In this document: positions 1-7,773 of the stretch, piece by piece
How the letters are laid out: every line of letters begins with the position of its first letter
Numbering within the stretch: position 1 is the stretch's first letter
Assembly (NCBI RefSeq): GCF_010500995.1
Contig: NZ_QVMK01000032.1
Span: 22,200-86,199 of the forward strand
Direction of reading: 5' to 3'
From: Bacteroides sp. 224
GTDB lineage: Bacteria > Bacteroidota > Bacteroidia > Bacteroidales > Bacteroidaceae
DNA: 64,000 bases
Translations under genes and position numbers: made by a program
The notes under the pieces: generated by a model
The model's input: the letters and a program-made list of their open reading frames with translations, nothing else
What the model was told of the DNA's origin: nothing
Databases searched by the model: none

Positions 1-2502
1 CTCTAAATTCTCAGCTTTGGATATATCGCCCAGTTCTTTCAAATCGCCAATTAATTTGCGGACTTTATCCACCATCAAATCCGATGAATAGAAAGACTGT
101 ATTTCTTCTTTGGTTTTAAAAGATTGTGCTTTGTTTTCTACATTCTTCAATACACGGATCCCTATCTGCTCCAACGAAGAGGTGCGACGATTGATTTGTT
201 CTACCAGTTGCGCCTTGCGTCCGTCAAAAGCCTTCACTACTTCGGAACGTTTATCGGCAATGACCAGAATAAACTCTTCAAAGTCGGCAAATTTACTTTC
301 GAGTTCTTCGATCTGAACACTTACCTTCGTGAAATACTCGTCGCATTTATCCGGTGTGGAAGATAACTCCAGAAAATTAACGATGCTATGTTCAAGCAAC
401 GTTAGCTGAGCACGAAATTCGGCCATAGACTCTTTGCTTTTCAAAGAATCTACCTTCTTTTTAAGTTGCGCCCTAACCTCGTTCAGCGAAGAGAATATCA
501 ACGATATTTTTTCTATGATACGAGTGGTTTGGGTGGTATCTTCTATTTTCAGGCTGTTGAGAATATCAATCAGCAATTCCAATTCGGAAGAGATTTCTTT
601 GCAGCCGGTTTCTATAAGCTGGGCATCTACCACTTTTTCTACCTGCTGAACTGCCTGTTTCTGAAGAACCACCTTTTCTTCATAAGGAGATAAAGCCTCG
701 TCGCCAAGCAGAAACTCTACAGTTTTGGCAGAAAGATCGGCAGCGGTTTTAGATAATGCTTCCTTCAGCCCATCTACTCGTGCCGTATCCATATAGCGCA
801 GGTTGACAAGCTCAATGATTTCTCCCTGCATCCGCCGGGTATCTGCCAATAGTTTTACCAACTGCTCTAAGGCATTGAACTTGGTGTTTTTTATGGCAAA
901 CAATAGTTTATCTACTTTCTGCGTGGCTTCTTCGAGCACCTGAGCCGAGTGTTTTTTCTGCTGTTTTACTTTCTCAAACTCATCAATGGCCGTATTGGCT
1001 ATCTCTTTTATTTGAGTTAAGGGGTCGGACAAGGCAGAAGCCTCTTCATTAGCTATCCAGAAATAAGCATCTATAATATCATTCGACTTCTTAACAATGT
1101 CTTCGTAAAGCCCTTCGTAAGTATCTTCCTTATTCACTAAGTGAATAACTTCATGACACTCTGCCATAGCCTTTACGATTGATTTATTACCTATTTTATA
1201 TAGCAGATGATCTTTCTTCTCATTGTTCTCGGGCAAGCGGTCGGCATAAGGTGTTCGCCATATTTGCACCTGATGGTGGCGAGTGGCTTCCTGCTCAGAA
1301 CGGAAAAAGATTAAAGTGCCATCCTTATACAACGTAAATCCATTGCAGATAATAGGCGTTTCCACCTGCTGCCGGATAATATTGTAAGACATCAATACAT
1401 ACATATTCCGCTCGTTCTGATAAAATACATACAGAAAATCTTCTCCGTTGGGAGAAGCTACCTTACGAAAGAACTCAAGTTTATTGAGGTCGCTCTCGAA
1501 TATCTTATATTCTCCGTTTTGCAGATAGTATCCGTTCGGGAAAATCACACCGTGATTGTCGGGGAGCAAGATACCGGCATCATTCAGCATCTTAATGTTC
1601 ACCACTTCTTTGGTACGTGTATTAAACACATACGCCCGGAAGTCTTCCTGATAAGGTTTGATTCGCAACAGAATCAAGTTTCCCAGATCGGAATAATAGT
1701 AATCGGCATCATCCAGTTGCTGATCTTTATTCTCTACAGGCTCGGCATAGATTCCTTTCCCGGTTTTTGTGTTATCTTCTATTTTAAAGGTGATATCGCC
1801 ACCCACAGCTTCTATAAATACCTTATCTAAAATAGACACGTGCGGATGTGTGCCCAAGCGCCTGTCTTCCAGTGTGGTTTTAATCCACTTGAACTCGTGT
1901 TGGGGTGCTTTTACTACCTCATGAATACTTCTGTCATCCTGATAAATCAGTTTACCGCCTTTAATGAGCCACTTAAAGGCTTTTTCATCTCCCGGATTCT
2001 TACTGGTTTGGAAAACCATATAGAAGTAGTTCTCCGTTCTCCTGAACCTTGAGAAGATAGAATCTCTATAGTATTTATAGAGGTTTTTAAAGTCGGTAAT
2101 GAAACTTTCGTCCTCGATAAGAGTTAATGGTTGAGGCACAAACTGGTTATCCTGAAACGAGTAAATACTGAAAACATCGCTCAACTGAATATCCGACCGT
2201 AACCCAAAATGAACATTGTAGCCAAATATGCAAAGGTTGCCCAAAGCAGTGATTCCTCTCGACTCGCAATTATTTTCCGTATTAATACGCTGATTGGCTA
2301 AAAGCGAAAATTCGGCCGAGGTAAATACTTCCTTCCTGGCCTGATTCAGCGAACCAAGTTTGTTGAGTAATACGTCTTTTTGCGTTTGCAGACGTTTTCT
2401 TATGATTTCGTAAGTTCCGGCTTCAAGCCTCTCCCCTGCCAGCCTCTCCCCTGCCCTCTCCAAAGGAGAGGGAGATGGGAATGCTTTATCTTTAGATTCC
2501 AT
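1..2502 (-). CDS. DUF3686-type 'DNA repair' AAA ATPase, N-terminal part (cut by window edge)
   Basis: An open frame starts with ATG at 2502 and runs off the left edge, giving about 834 residues. The N-terminal third carries the mixed beta-rich region I recognise from the Bacteroidetes proteins annotated as DUF3686 / DNA-repair ATPase. From about residue 480 onwards there is long charged coiled coil. The AAA core expected at the C-terminus lies outside the window. Residues 7-26 (PSPSPLERAGERL-type) are encoded by a CTCTCC palindromic repeat with one unit duplicated, so this stretch is probably an insertion. The gene follows the flotillin gene on the same strand, with a ~190-bp repeat element in between. 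The family is often found beside flotillin and PspA genes; a direct role in DNA repair is not shown by the sequence. Confidence 0.75.
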   Translation of the reverse strand, partial: MESKDKAFPSPSPLERAGERLAGERLEAGTYEIIRKRLQTQKDVLLNKLGSLNQARKEVFTSAEFSLLANQRINTENNCESRGITALGNLCIFGYNVHFGLRSDIQLSDVFSIYSFQDNQFVPQPLTLIEDESFITDFKNLYKYYRDSIFSRFRRTENYFYMVFQTSKNPGDEKAFKWLIKGGKLIYQDDRSIHEVVKAPQHEFKWIKTTLEDRRLGTHPHVSILDKVFIEAVGGDITFKIEDNTKTGKGIYAEPVENKDQQLDDADYYYSDLGNLILLRIKPYQEDFRAYVFNTRTKEVVNIKMLNDAGILLPDNHGVIFPNGYYLQNGEYKIFESDLNKLEFFRKVASPNGEDFLYVFYQNERNMYVLMSYNIIRQQVETPIICNGFTLYKDGTLIFFRSEQEATRHHQVQIWRTPYADRLPENNEKKDHLLYKIGNKSIVKAMAECHEVIHLVNKEDTYEGLYEDIVKKSNDIIDAYFWIANEEASALSDPLTQIKEIANTAIDEFEKVKQQKKHSAQVLEEATQKVDKLLFAIKNTKFNALEQLVKLLADTRRMQGEIIELVNLRYMDTARVDGLKEALSKTAADLSAKTVEFLLGDEALSPYEEKVVLQKQAVQQVEKVVDAQLIETGCKEISSELELLIDILNSLKIEDTTQTTRIIEKISLIFSSLNEVRAQLKKKVDSLKSKESMAEFRAQLTLLEHSIVNFLELSSTPDKCDEYFTKVSVQIEELESKFADFEEFILVIADKRSEVVKAFDGRKAQLVEQINRRTSSLEQIGIRVLKNVENKAQSFKTKEEIQSFYSSDLMVDKVRKLIGDLKELGDISKAENLE
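2424..2482. repeat. CTCTCC palindromic repeat inside the DUF3686 gene
   Basis: The palindrome CCCTCTCCAAAGGAGAGGG plus two copies of AGCCTCTCCCCTGCC lies in frame near the start of the ATPase gene. Related copies are at 2736, 35275, 35376, 40174 and 40281. Confidence 0.85.
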
Positions 2503-2517
2503 TGTTTTTTAATATAG

Positions 2518-2708
2518 TAAGTAGGTATTCAAAATTAATTTATATAAGTAGATGTTCATAGTTAGTTGTATGATCCCCCCCCTCCGCCCTTTGGGCACCT
2601 CCCCCTTGCAGGGGAGGAATTCCTGCGGCATCGACTCCTCCCCTGCAAGGGGGAGGTGCCCAAAGGGCGGAGGGGGTATTTTATAAATTAATTATGAATA
2701 CCTACTTA
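2518..2708. repeat. MITE-like ~190-bp palindromic element, copy A
   Basis: The ends TAAGTAGGTATTC and GAATACCTACTTA are inverted repeats. The middle is a long inverted repeat (CCTCCGCCCTTTGGGCACC, then CTCCCCCTTGCAGGGGAGG) around a loop reading GGAATTCCTGCGGCATCG. There is no internal ORF. It lies between the flotillin and DUF3686 genes and could fold into a very strong hairpin in the transcript. Copies B to E are at 7280, 13444, 16722 and 19459. Confidence 0.9.
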
Positions 2709-2735
2709 AGAAATATTATTAACCTGCATAGTCTT

Positions 2736-2770
2736 CCTCCCTCTCCTTTGGAGAGGGTTGGGGAGAGGCT
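2736..2770. repeat. CTCTCC palindromic repeat at the flotillin 3' end
   Basis: CCCTCTCCTTTGGAGAGGG plus GGGGAGAGGCT. Its last bases form part of the TAG stop codon of the flotillin gene (2769-2771). Confidence 0.85.
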
Positions 2771-4955
2771 ATAATTTCTTATTAGAGATACCTAAAGTCT
2801 TCGCCATATTCAGCAAATTACCCAAGAACCCTTTATCGCTTTCGTCTTCACTCTTGCTTTGCATTTTCAAGATAAGAGAAGCAATGGTCAAGTTCTTTAT
2901 ATCTTCGGTAGAAATACCTGTTCGGTTGGCATAATAACGGATACGTTCCAATAAATCGCCTTCCGAATTGCCATCGCCCAACAACGCTTTTTTAAGTTGA
3001 GTAGCGTTCTCGCTTTCATTAACCAGACGGTCAAATCCTTTCGCATTGGATATTTGTTTCACGATGTTTTCGAAGAACATGGTTTCTCCTCCTACAATGT
3101 CGATATCGGCATTCTTCAAAGCTTCGGACAATACGTGTGCCTGAGCGTCGGCAATGTCTTTCTGAATGCTGATCTGAGCCAGTTCCACATCTTTCTCCTT
3201 TTGGAGCGCCAATTTGAACTCTTCGTGTTCTTTGCCCACACCATCCAGTTTCTTCATGGCGGCAGCTTTCTCTTCAATTCCGGTGGCTTCGGCCAGTGCT
3301 TTCTCTTTCAATACTTCGGCTTCCATCAAACCTTCCTTACGTTTCGCTTCGGCTTTGGCTTCAATGCCTGTGGCTTCGGCCAGAGATGTTTTCTCGATGA
3401 TGCTTGCTTCGCCGGTAGCAGATGCCAAGGCTTTTTCTTTGGTTACTTCGGCTTCTACCAATCCTTCTTTTTTCTTGGCTTCGGCTTTGGCTTCGATACT
3501 AAAGGCTTCGGCTTTGGCTTTTTTCTCAATAACTACCGCTTCGGCCATACCTTGTTGTTCAAGAGCTTCGGCTTTGGCTTTAATTACTTCGGCTTCGGCC
3601 AGTCCGTAAGTAGCATCTTCGCGCGCTTTGGCATCTGCCAGAATCTTTCTTGCTTCTGCTTGCTTAGCCGATGCTTCTTTCTGCGCCTCTGCGTCGATCA
3701 GTAATTCTTTCGCCTTTTCTTCGGCAGCAAGTTTGGCAGCTTCGGCAGATTTAACGGTTTCAATCAATCTTTGTTCGGCTTCTTGCGAGGCTTCTGTGAT
3801 ACCTACTTGTTTCTGGCGATCGATGCTTCTGAAAGCTTCTATATCTTTGATGTTCTGCTGTTCTTCCACCACCCCTTTTTCGAGCTGCACTCTTTCGCGT
3901 ATTACGTCCTGAATGTTTTTCTTTTCAATTTCGATGGCACGCTCTTTATCAATTTGAGAGAGGGTTACTATTCTTTCTCTTTCGGTTTGTTCCAAAGCAC
4001 GATCTTTCTCAACACGTTCTTTTTCTACAGCTTCGGTTCTTTGCTTGTTTTTTTCAGCAATAATGATCTGACGGAGTTTGTTTTCTTCCTGAATGGCAAG
4101 CGATTCTTCTGTAGATATTCTTACGGTTTCGGATTTCAGCCTTTCTTCTTCTCTTACCTTTTGAATTTCGGCTTCTTCGCGAGCTCTTACATTATCAATT
4201 TCGCGTTTTTGCTTTTCTTCTTTCTCTGCCAATTGTCTTTCGAGTTCGAGAATGGCTTCGCGAGCTTCCACGTTTTGTTTCTTAATCACTTTCTCTTCTT
4301 CCCGACGAATTAAATTGGCTTTAATATTCTGAGCAGCTGTCAGGTCTGTGATTTTACGGATACCTTCGGAATCGAGAATGTTTTCGGGGCTAAGGAATTG
4401 GAGTTCTGTTTGCTCCAAATAGTCGATGGCACAGTCGTCCAGTACATATCCGTTCAGGTCGGTTCCTATAATATTTAAAATCTCATCACGGAACTCACGA
4501 CGAGCTTCATATAATTCGATGAAATCAAACTTCTTACCTACTGTTTTCAATGCTTCGGAGAATTTAGCTTCAAAAACATCCTTTAATGTAGATATATCAC
4601 TGGCTCTTTCGCATCCGATGGTTTGTGCCACATTGATTACGTCATTGATCGACTTATTTACACGCACAAAGAAGGCTACTTTTATATCGGCACGAATGTT
4701 GTCTTTACAAATCAATCCGTCGTGTTGCATTCTTTCTATCTGCACTTTCTTCAAAGCAATGTCCATAATCTCCATCTTATGGAATATAGGAATTACATAC
4801 ATACCCTTGTTGAAAGCAACTTTAGTGCCTCCTACGCCTGTACGTACAATGGCTTTTCCTTGAGGTATTTTCTTGTAAAAGGTTGCCAGCATTCCCATTA
4901 AAACCAGCAAAACGAAAATAGCAGCACCGGCTATTATAAAAACAAATTCTGTCAT
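2769..4955 (-). CDS. Flotillin / SPFH-domain membrane scaffold protein (YqiK-like)
   Basis: This 728-residue protein has one N-terminal membrane segment (about residues 5-25), an SPFH/Band-7 domain (about 30-190) and a very long Glu/Ala/Lys-rich coiled coil. Between about 440 and 610 the coiled coil contains tandem repeats of the type AEATGIEAKAEAKRKEGL, and it is followed by a flotillin-type C-terminal region. E. coli YqiK is shorter, and the extra length is repeat. Flotillins assemble into membrane microdomain scaffolds. The upstream neighbours are a YqiJ-like OB-fold membrane protein and PspA, matching the recurrent yqiJ-flotillin pairing, so a role in membrane-stress response is inferred. 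The start ATG at 4955 directly precedes the hydrophobic segment. Confidence 0.92.
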   Translation of the reverse strand: MTEFVFIIAGAAIFVLLVLMGMLATFYKKIPQGKAIVRTGVGGTKVAFNKGMYVIPIFHKMEIMDIALKKVQIERMQHDGLICKDNIRADIKVAFFVRVNKSINDVINVAQTIGCERASDISTLKDVFEAKFSEALKTVGKKFDFIELYEARREFRDEILNIIGTDLNGYVLDDCAIDYLEQTELQFLSPENILDSEGIRKITDLTAAQNIKANLIRREEEKVIKKQNVEAREAILELERQLAEKEEKQKREIDNVRAREEAEIQKVREEERLKSETVRISTEESLAIQEENKLRQIIIAEKNKQRTEAVEKERVEKDRALEQTERERIVTLSQIDKERAIEIEKKNIQDVIRERVQLEKGVVEEQQNIKDIEAFRSIDRQKQVGITEASQEAEQRLIETVKSAEAAKLAAEEKAKELLIDAEAQKEASAKQAEARKILADAKAREDATYGLAEAEVIKAKAEALEQQGMAEAVVIEKKAKAEAFSIEAKAEAKKKEGLVEAEVTKEKALASATGEASIIEKTSLAEATGIEAKAEAKRKEGLMEAEVLKEKALAEATGIEEKAAAMKKLDGVGKEHEEFKLALQKEKDVELAQISIQKDIADAQAHVLSEALKNADIDIVGGETMFFENIVKQISNAKGFDRLVNESENATQLKKALLGDGNSEGDLLERIRYYANRTGISTEDIKNLTIASLILKMQSKSEDESDKGFLGNLLNMAKTLGISNKKL

Positions 4956-4992
4956 AAGTTAATTGATTTTTGAGTTATTTTTATCTTGTTTT

Positions 4993-5100
4993 GAGGAGGT
5001 TCACCACAGAGTACGCAGAGGACACAGAGTTTTTAATTTCCCTGCGGCATCGCAACTTAATACTCTGTGTACTCTGCGTACTCTGTGGTGAAAAATCCTC
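4993..5100. repeat. Palindromic element between the flotillin and yqiJ-like genes
   Basis: The inverted repeat TTCACCACAGAGTACGCAGAG / CTCTGCGTACTCTGTGGTGAA is extended by outer GAGGA/TCCTC arms. The loop contains CCTGCGGCATCG, which is also the loop core of the ~190-bp family. It has no ORF and separates two genes of one apparent operon, so it would be transcribed. Confidence 0.85.
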
Positions 5101-5144
5101 TTTTCCATATTATTTCTACTAATAATCTGCGGTATATAAAAGAA

Positions 5145-5846
5145 TTAAAAATTGCGGATACTGATTTCTTTAGTCACCAGATATATTTTTTTATCGTCCG
5201 ATTCATCGGATACAATTATATAATCTCCGTATTTCAGTTCTTCACCGTCCATACTTCTCACATTTAGTTTAATTGGGTTCTTATCTATCAGAAGCTCCGC
5301 ACAGCCTATCTTGTCATCCTTAATATTGGAAAGCATTTTACCCGATCGGCCCAGAAAGTCGATTTCTTCTTCTCCTTTATATCCTATTGCTTTAAAAAAC
5401 TTAGCTAAAGGAGTGGTTGAAAATTTAGTGAATAGTAACGCTATAACCAACAAAGGTAACAGAAGCAATAATGACCAAACGCCCCATCCGCTTACGTCCA
5501 CAAATTGAGTGGTGATGAGCGAACCTACCCATGCGAAAAACTTCCAGAAAGAAAGAATCAGCATGAAAGGCACTCTCCCTACGTTCATAAAGGTCAGGAA
5601 TTTCATGAAGAAACCGGGTGATTTCTCTTGTGGCACTTCCACGTCGTCATCGCCGGCTCCTTCTACTTCCACGTCGGAGGCTTCCGGCTCGGGAACATCT
5701 ACATCGAAGTCGAACCCCAGATCCAGATCGTCCATGCCTACACCCAACAGGAATACGAAGAGCCAATAAAGAACAAGCACACCCATAATGGCTGTCATCA
5801 CAGCATTGGGCAAGGGGTGCATCAAGTGGTGTAAGAATTCGGTCAT
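5145..5846 (-). CDS. YqiJ-like membrane protein with C-terminal OB fold
   Basis: Taking the ATG at 5846, the protein has 233 residues. It has a hydrophobic N-terminal segment (about 15-45), an acidic Asp/Glu/Val loop rich in DVDVPEPEASDVEVEG-type sequence, two further membrane segments (about 95-160) and a small C-terminal beta domain (about 170-233) like the OB-fold of NfeD/YqiJ proteins. YqiJ/NfeD proteins work with SPFH proteins, and the flotillin gene is directly downstream. The upstream extension begins only with TTG, and the ATG at 5846 overlaps the stop codon of a 28-residue membrane peptide ORF (ATGA), which supports this start. Confidence 0.85.
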   Translation of the reverse strand: MTEFLHHLMHPLPNAVMTAIMGVLVLYWLFVFLLGVGMDDLDLGFDFDVDVPEPEASDVEVEGAGDDDVEVPQEKSPGFFMKFLTFMNVGRVPFMLILSFWKFFAWVGSLITTQFVDVSGWGVWSLLLLLPLLVIALLFTKFSTTPLAKFFKAIGYKGEEEIDFLGRSGKMLSNIKDDKIGCAELLIDKNPIKLNVRSMDGEELKYGDYIIVSDESDDKKIYLVTKEISIRNF

Positions 5847-5929
5847 AGTAATAAGAATATAGATAATAGGATGAAAACCAAGCAAATAATTACAATAGCC
5901 AAAGATACTATTATTAATTTAAAGTCCAT
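5843..5929 (-). CDS. Predicted 28-residue single-pass membrane microprotein
   Basis: The ATG at 5929 opens a 28-codon frame beginning MDFKLIIVSLAIVIIC; apart from Asp2, Lys4, one Cys and a few Ser it is entirely hydrophobic. Its TGA overlaps the ATG of the yqiJ-like gene as ATGA, the usual signature of translational coupling, and its ATG lies 9 bases after the pspA stop. Size, composition and context match small membrane peptides that act with PspA-type systems, but I recognise no named family. Chance is possible, because AT-rich DNA can encode Leu/Ile runs. Confidence 0.5.
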   Translation of the reverse strand: MDFKLIIVSLAIVIICLVFILLSIFLLL

Positions 5930-5938
5930 ATTACTTGG

Positions 5939-6640
5939 TTATTCTATTCCAAGTTTGCGCTTTATCTCATCTAAATGCTGATTTACTGTTCCGGACTGAC
6001 TCCCGATGGCTGCATTAATTTCATCATCTAAGTTGCTTTTCTTATTTGCCAAGTCGCCATAGGCTTGTGCCAGTGCTTCTTCCTCTTCTACCTTTTCTTT
6101 CATGCGTTCCAGCATACTGATTGTGCTGTTGCTGTCTATCTTGGCCATCTGCTTATTCACCTCTTTGGTGGCTTTGCTCACCCGAATACGCGATTTGAGT
6201 GTTTTCAGCTCGTTCTCCCATTTGGTGATGTTAAATTTCAAGACCTCAATATTGCTTTGGATGCTTGCTGCAGCCTTTTCATGCTCTTCTTGTTGTGTTT
6301 CAAGCGTAGCGGCATCTGCCAACAAACGTTCTTTCAGGGTAAGGGCTTCGGTAGCCAAATGCTCGGCTTGTGCCATATCGAGCTCTCCTTTTTGAGCTTT
6401 AGTCAGCAATAAGATTGCTTTGTTTTCATACTCTTTGGCTTCTGCCTGTTTCTTATTCTTATCATTGCCGGTGCGTATAGCCATAGCTTTGATTTGTGCC
6501 AACGATTCAATGGATTTATCCAAATCATCTCTCATCTCTCTGATTCCCTGTTCCGTCATACGGATGGGGTCTTCCATTTTCTCAATTACAGAGTTTATCT
6601 CTGCTTGTCCGATTCTAAATAGTCTTTTAAAAATATTCAT
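5939..6640 (-). CDS. PspA/IM30 family membrane-stress protein
   Basis: This 233-residue, almost entirely alpha-helical protein starts MNIFKRLFRIGQAEINSVIE, with an amphipathic N-terminal helix followed by the conserved IEKMEDPIRMTEQGIREMRDDL segment split across helices, then long coiled coil. Length and pattern match PspA/IM30/Vipp1 (ESCRT-III-like) proteins, which bind and remodel stressed cytoplasmic membrane. It is co-directional with a YbjN-like gene upstream and the membrane peptide, yqiJ-like and flotillin genes downstream. No PspF-type activator is present, so regulation must differ from the enterobacterial psp operon. Confidence 0.92.
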   Translation of the reverse strand: MNIFKRLFRIGQAEINSVIEKMEDPIRMTEQGIREMRDDLDKSIESLAQIKAMAIRTGNDKNKKQAEAKEYENKAILLLTKAQKGELDMAQAEHLATEALTLKERLLADAATLETQQEEHEKAAASIQSNIEVLKFNITKWENELKTLKSRIRVSKATKEVNKQMAKIDSNSTISMLERMKEKVEEEEALAQAYGDLANKKSNLDDEINAAIGSQSGTVNQHLDEIKRKLGIE

Positions 6641-6644
6641 GGGG

Positions 6645-6776
6645 TTTGGGGTTTTAAGTTTATAGTTTTGAGTTTGTAGTTTATAGGTTCTTGGGTTTGT
6701 GGGTTCTTGGGGAAGGGTTGAGTTTAAACAACCTAAAAACCCAAAAACTTAAAAACCCAAAAGCCTATAAACCTAT
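6645..6776. repeat. GT-rich/CA-rich low-complexity tract with a G-quadruplex motif
   Basis: The left half repeats words such as GTTTATAGTTTTGAG and TTCTTGGG; the right half repeats CCTAAAAACCCAAAAAC, so the halves are roughly inverted. Positions 6693-6717 hold four G-runs of at least three (GGG, GGG, GGGG, GGG) with short loops on the + strand. The tract supplies the last codon and stop of the YbjN-like gene. Confidence 0.8.
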
Positions 6777-7160
6777 CCTCGAAAATTCAATAATTTCTTC
6801 ATAATATTCGCCCAGTAATAGGCCTAAAGAGTTTAGTGCACCTGCCAACTCATTCAAATCCAGATTTTCGATCTGCATGGTATAGCGGAAGATCACCTTT
6901 TTTCCTTCTTCATCGAGCACAAAGGCTCCATGAATGATATCTCTGTTCTTTATCAGCAATGATTTTAGTATTTCTTTATCATCGCTCTTAAGGGTAAAGA
7001 GATATTGCTCAAGTATCAAGATAGGAGGAGCTACACCTATAATCAGGTTCTTAACTCCATCCGATTCACTTTCAATACAAAAGATACCTTCTTTTTCATC
7101 CCGGTATGAGATGGAGTATCCCAACTTAGTTATAAATGTTTCAACCTTTTTAAAGTACAT
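6765..7160 (-). CDS. YbjN-like small protein
   Basis: This 131-residue cytoplasmic protein has alternating helix and strand and the pattern VETFITKLGYSISYRDEKEG ... ILKSLLIKNRDIIHGAFVLD, resembling the YbjN / type III secretion chaperone-like fold. No catalytic residues are visible. It is the first gene of the run leading to pspA. Family members also accompany PspA-like genes elsewhere, so a chaperone or sensor role in the same system is an inference. The last three residues lie in the low-complexity tract, so the natural C-terminus may have been replaced. Confidence 0.65.
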   Translation of the reverse strand: MYFKKVETFITKLGYSISYRDEKEGIFCIESESDGVKNLIIGVAPPILILEQYLFTLKSDDKEILKSLLIKNRDIIHGAFVLDEEGKKVIFRYTMQIENLDLNELAGALNSLGLLLGEYYEEIIEFSRIGL

Positions 7161-7270
7161 GTTATTTAAGTTTTGAGTTTTTGAGTTTTTAGTTTTTAGT
7201 TTTTAGGGGGTTAGGTTCTTAAGTTTTTAGGTTTTTAGGGGTTTAGGTTCTTAAGTTTTTAGGGGTTGGG
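7161..7270. repeat. Telomere-like TTTTAGG low-complexity repeats
   Basis: Repeats of TTAGGTTCTTAAGTTTTTAGG and GTTTTTAGGGG stand directly before the YbjN-like gene, where its promoter and leader should be. Similar tracts are at 6645-6776, 7617-7688 and 45429-45515. Confidence 0.75.
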
Positions 7271-7279
7271 GGAAATAGT

Positions 7280-7460
7280 ACTTAAGTATTCAATATTAAG
7301 TAACTATTCATAATTAGTTGTATGATACCCCCTCCGCCCTTTGGGCACCTCCCCCTTGCAGGGGAGGAGTCGATGCCGCAGGAATTCCTCCCCTGCAAGG
7401 GGGAGGTGCCCAAAGGGCGGAGGGGGCAATGATATAAACTAATTATGAGCATCTAGTTAT
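7280..7460. repeat. MITE-like ~190-bp palindromic element, copy B (loop inverted)
   Basis: Same arms as copy A, but the loop reads GGAGTCGATGCCGCAGGA, the reverse complement of copies A, C and D. It lies upstream of the YbjN-like gene. Confidence 0.9.
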
Positions 7461-7474
7461 TAATTAAACTACAA

Positions 7475-7590
7475 GCATTTACCCCGATAGGGGTAATATA
7501 TGCATAACCTCGGGTGAGCGAAGCGTAACCCGGGGATGATAGCACTCTCTCTTCTCTGAGCCCCGAAGTGGGTTCAACCCCTTCAATTTC
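7475..7590. repeat. Degenerate REP-like element (GAGCGAAGCG family)
   Basis: TTACCCCGATAGGGGTAA is followed by AACCTCGGGTGAGCGAAGCG...AACCCGGGGA and CCCCGAAGTGGGTTCAA. The same word order occurs in the element at 27288-27446, so the two are relatives. Confidence 0.6.
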
Positions 7591-7682
7591 TGAACACTTA
7601 ATAGCATTTTATTTCAAGTTTAATATAACCTACAAACTCACAAACTTAAAAACCTATAAACTTAAGAACTTAAAAACCTAAA

Positions 7683-7770
7683 TTTGTTTTTGAGCAAATA
7701 AAAGCTTAGATTTGCAAATAGTTTTAGCAAATATACAGAAAGAATTTTAATTTGCAAATAGTTTTAGCAA
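7683..7770 (+). promoter_or_regulatory. Promoter and duplicated operator of the XRE regulator
   Basis: TTTG at 7683-7686 and TAGATTTG at 7707-7714 are 20 bases apart, a full Bacteroidetes promoter. TTGCAAATAGTTTTAGCAA, an imperfect palindrome with TTGC/GCAA ends, occurs twice exactly 40 bp apart (about 7712-7730 and 7752-7770). The first copy overlaps the -7 box and the second lies just before the ATG at 7774. This is the arrangement expected of an autorepressor. Confidence 0.7.
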
Positions 7771-7773
7771 TTT

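Noticed and set aside
3214..3609. Second + strand frame over the flotillin repeats (Ser/Ala-rich)
   Set aside because: Antisense shadow of the repeat region, with no start context or family features.
2997..3704. Long + strand frame opposite the flotillin gene
   Set aside because: It is the antisense of the repetitive Glu/Ala coding sequence; the composition (Phe/Gly-rich) follows from the complementary codons.
7280..7460. CRISPR-like repeats or a riboswitch
   Set aside because: A single long inverted repeat shared with four other loci; no repeat-spacer structure and no conserved aptamer.
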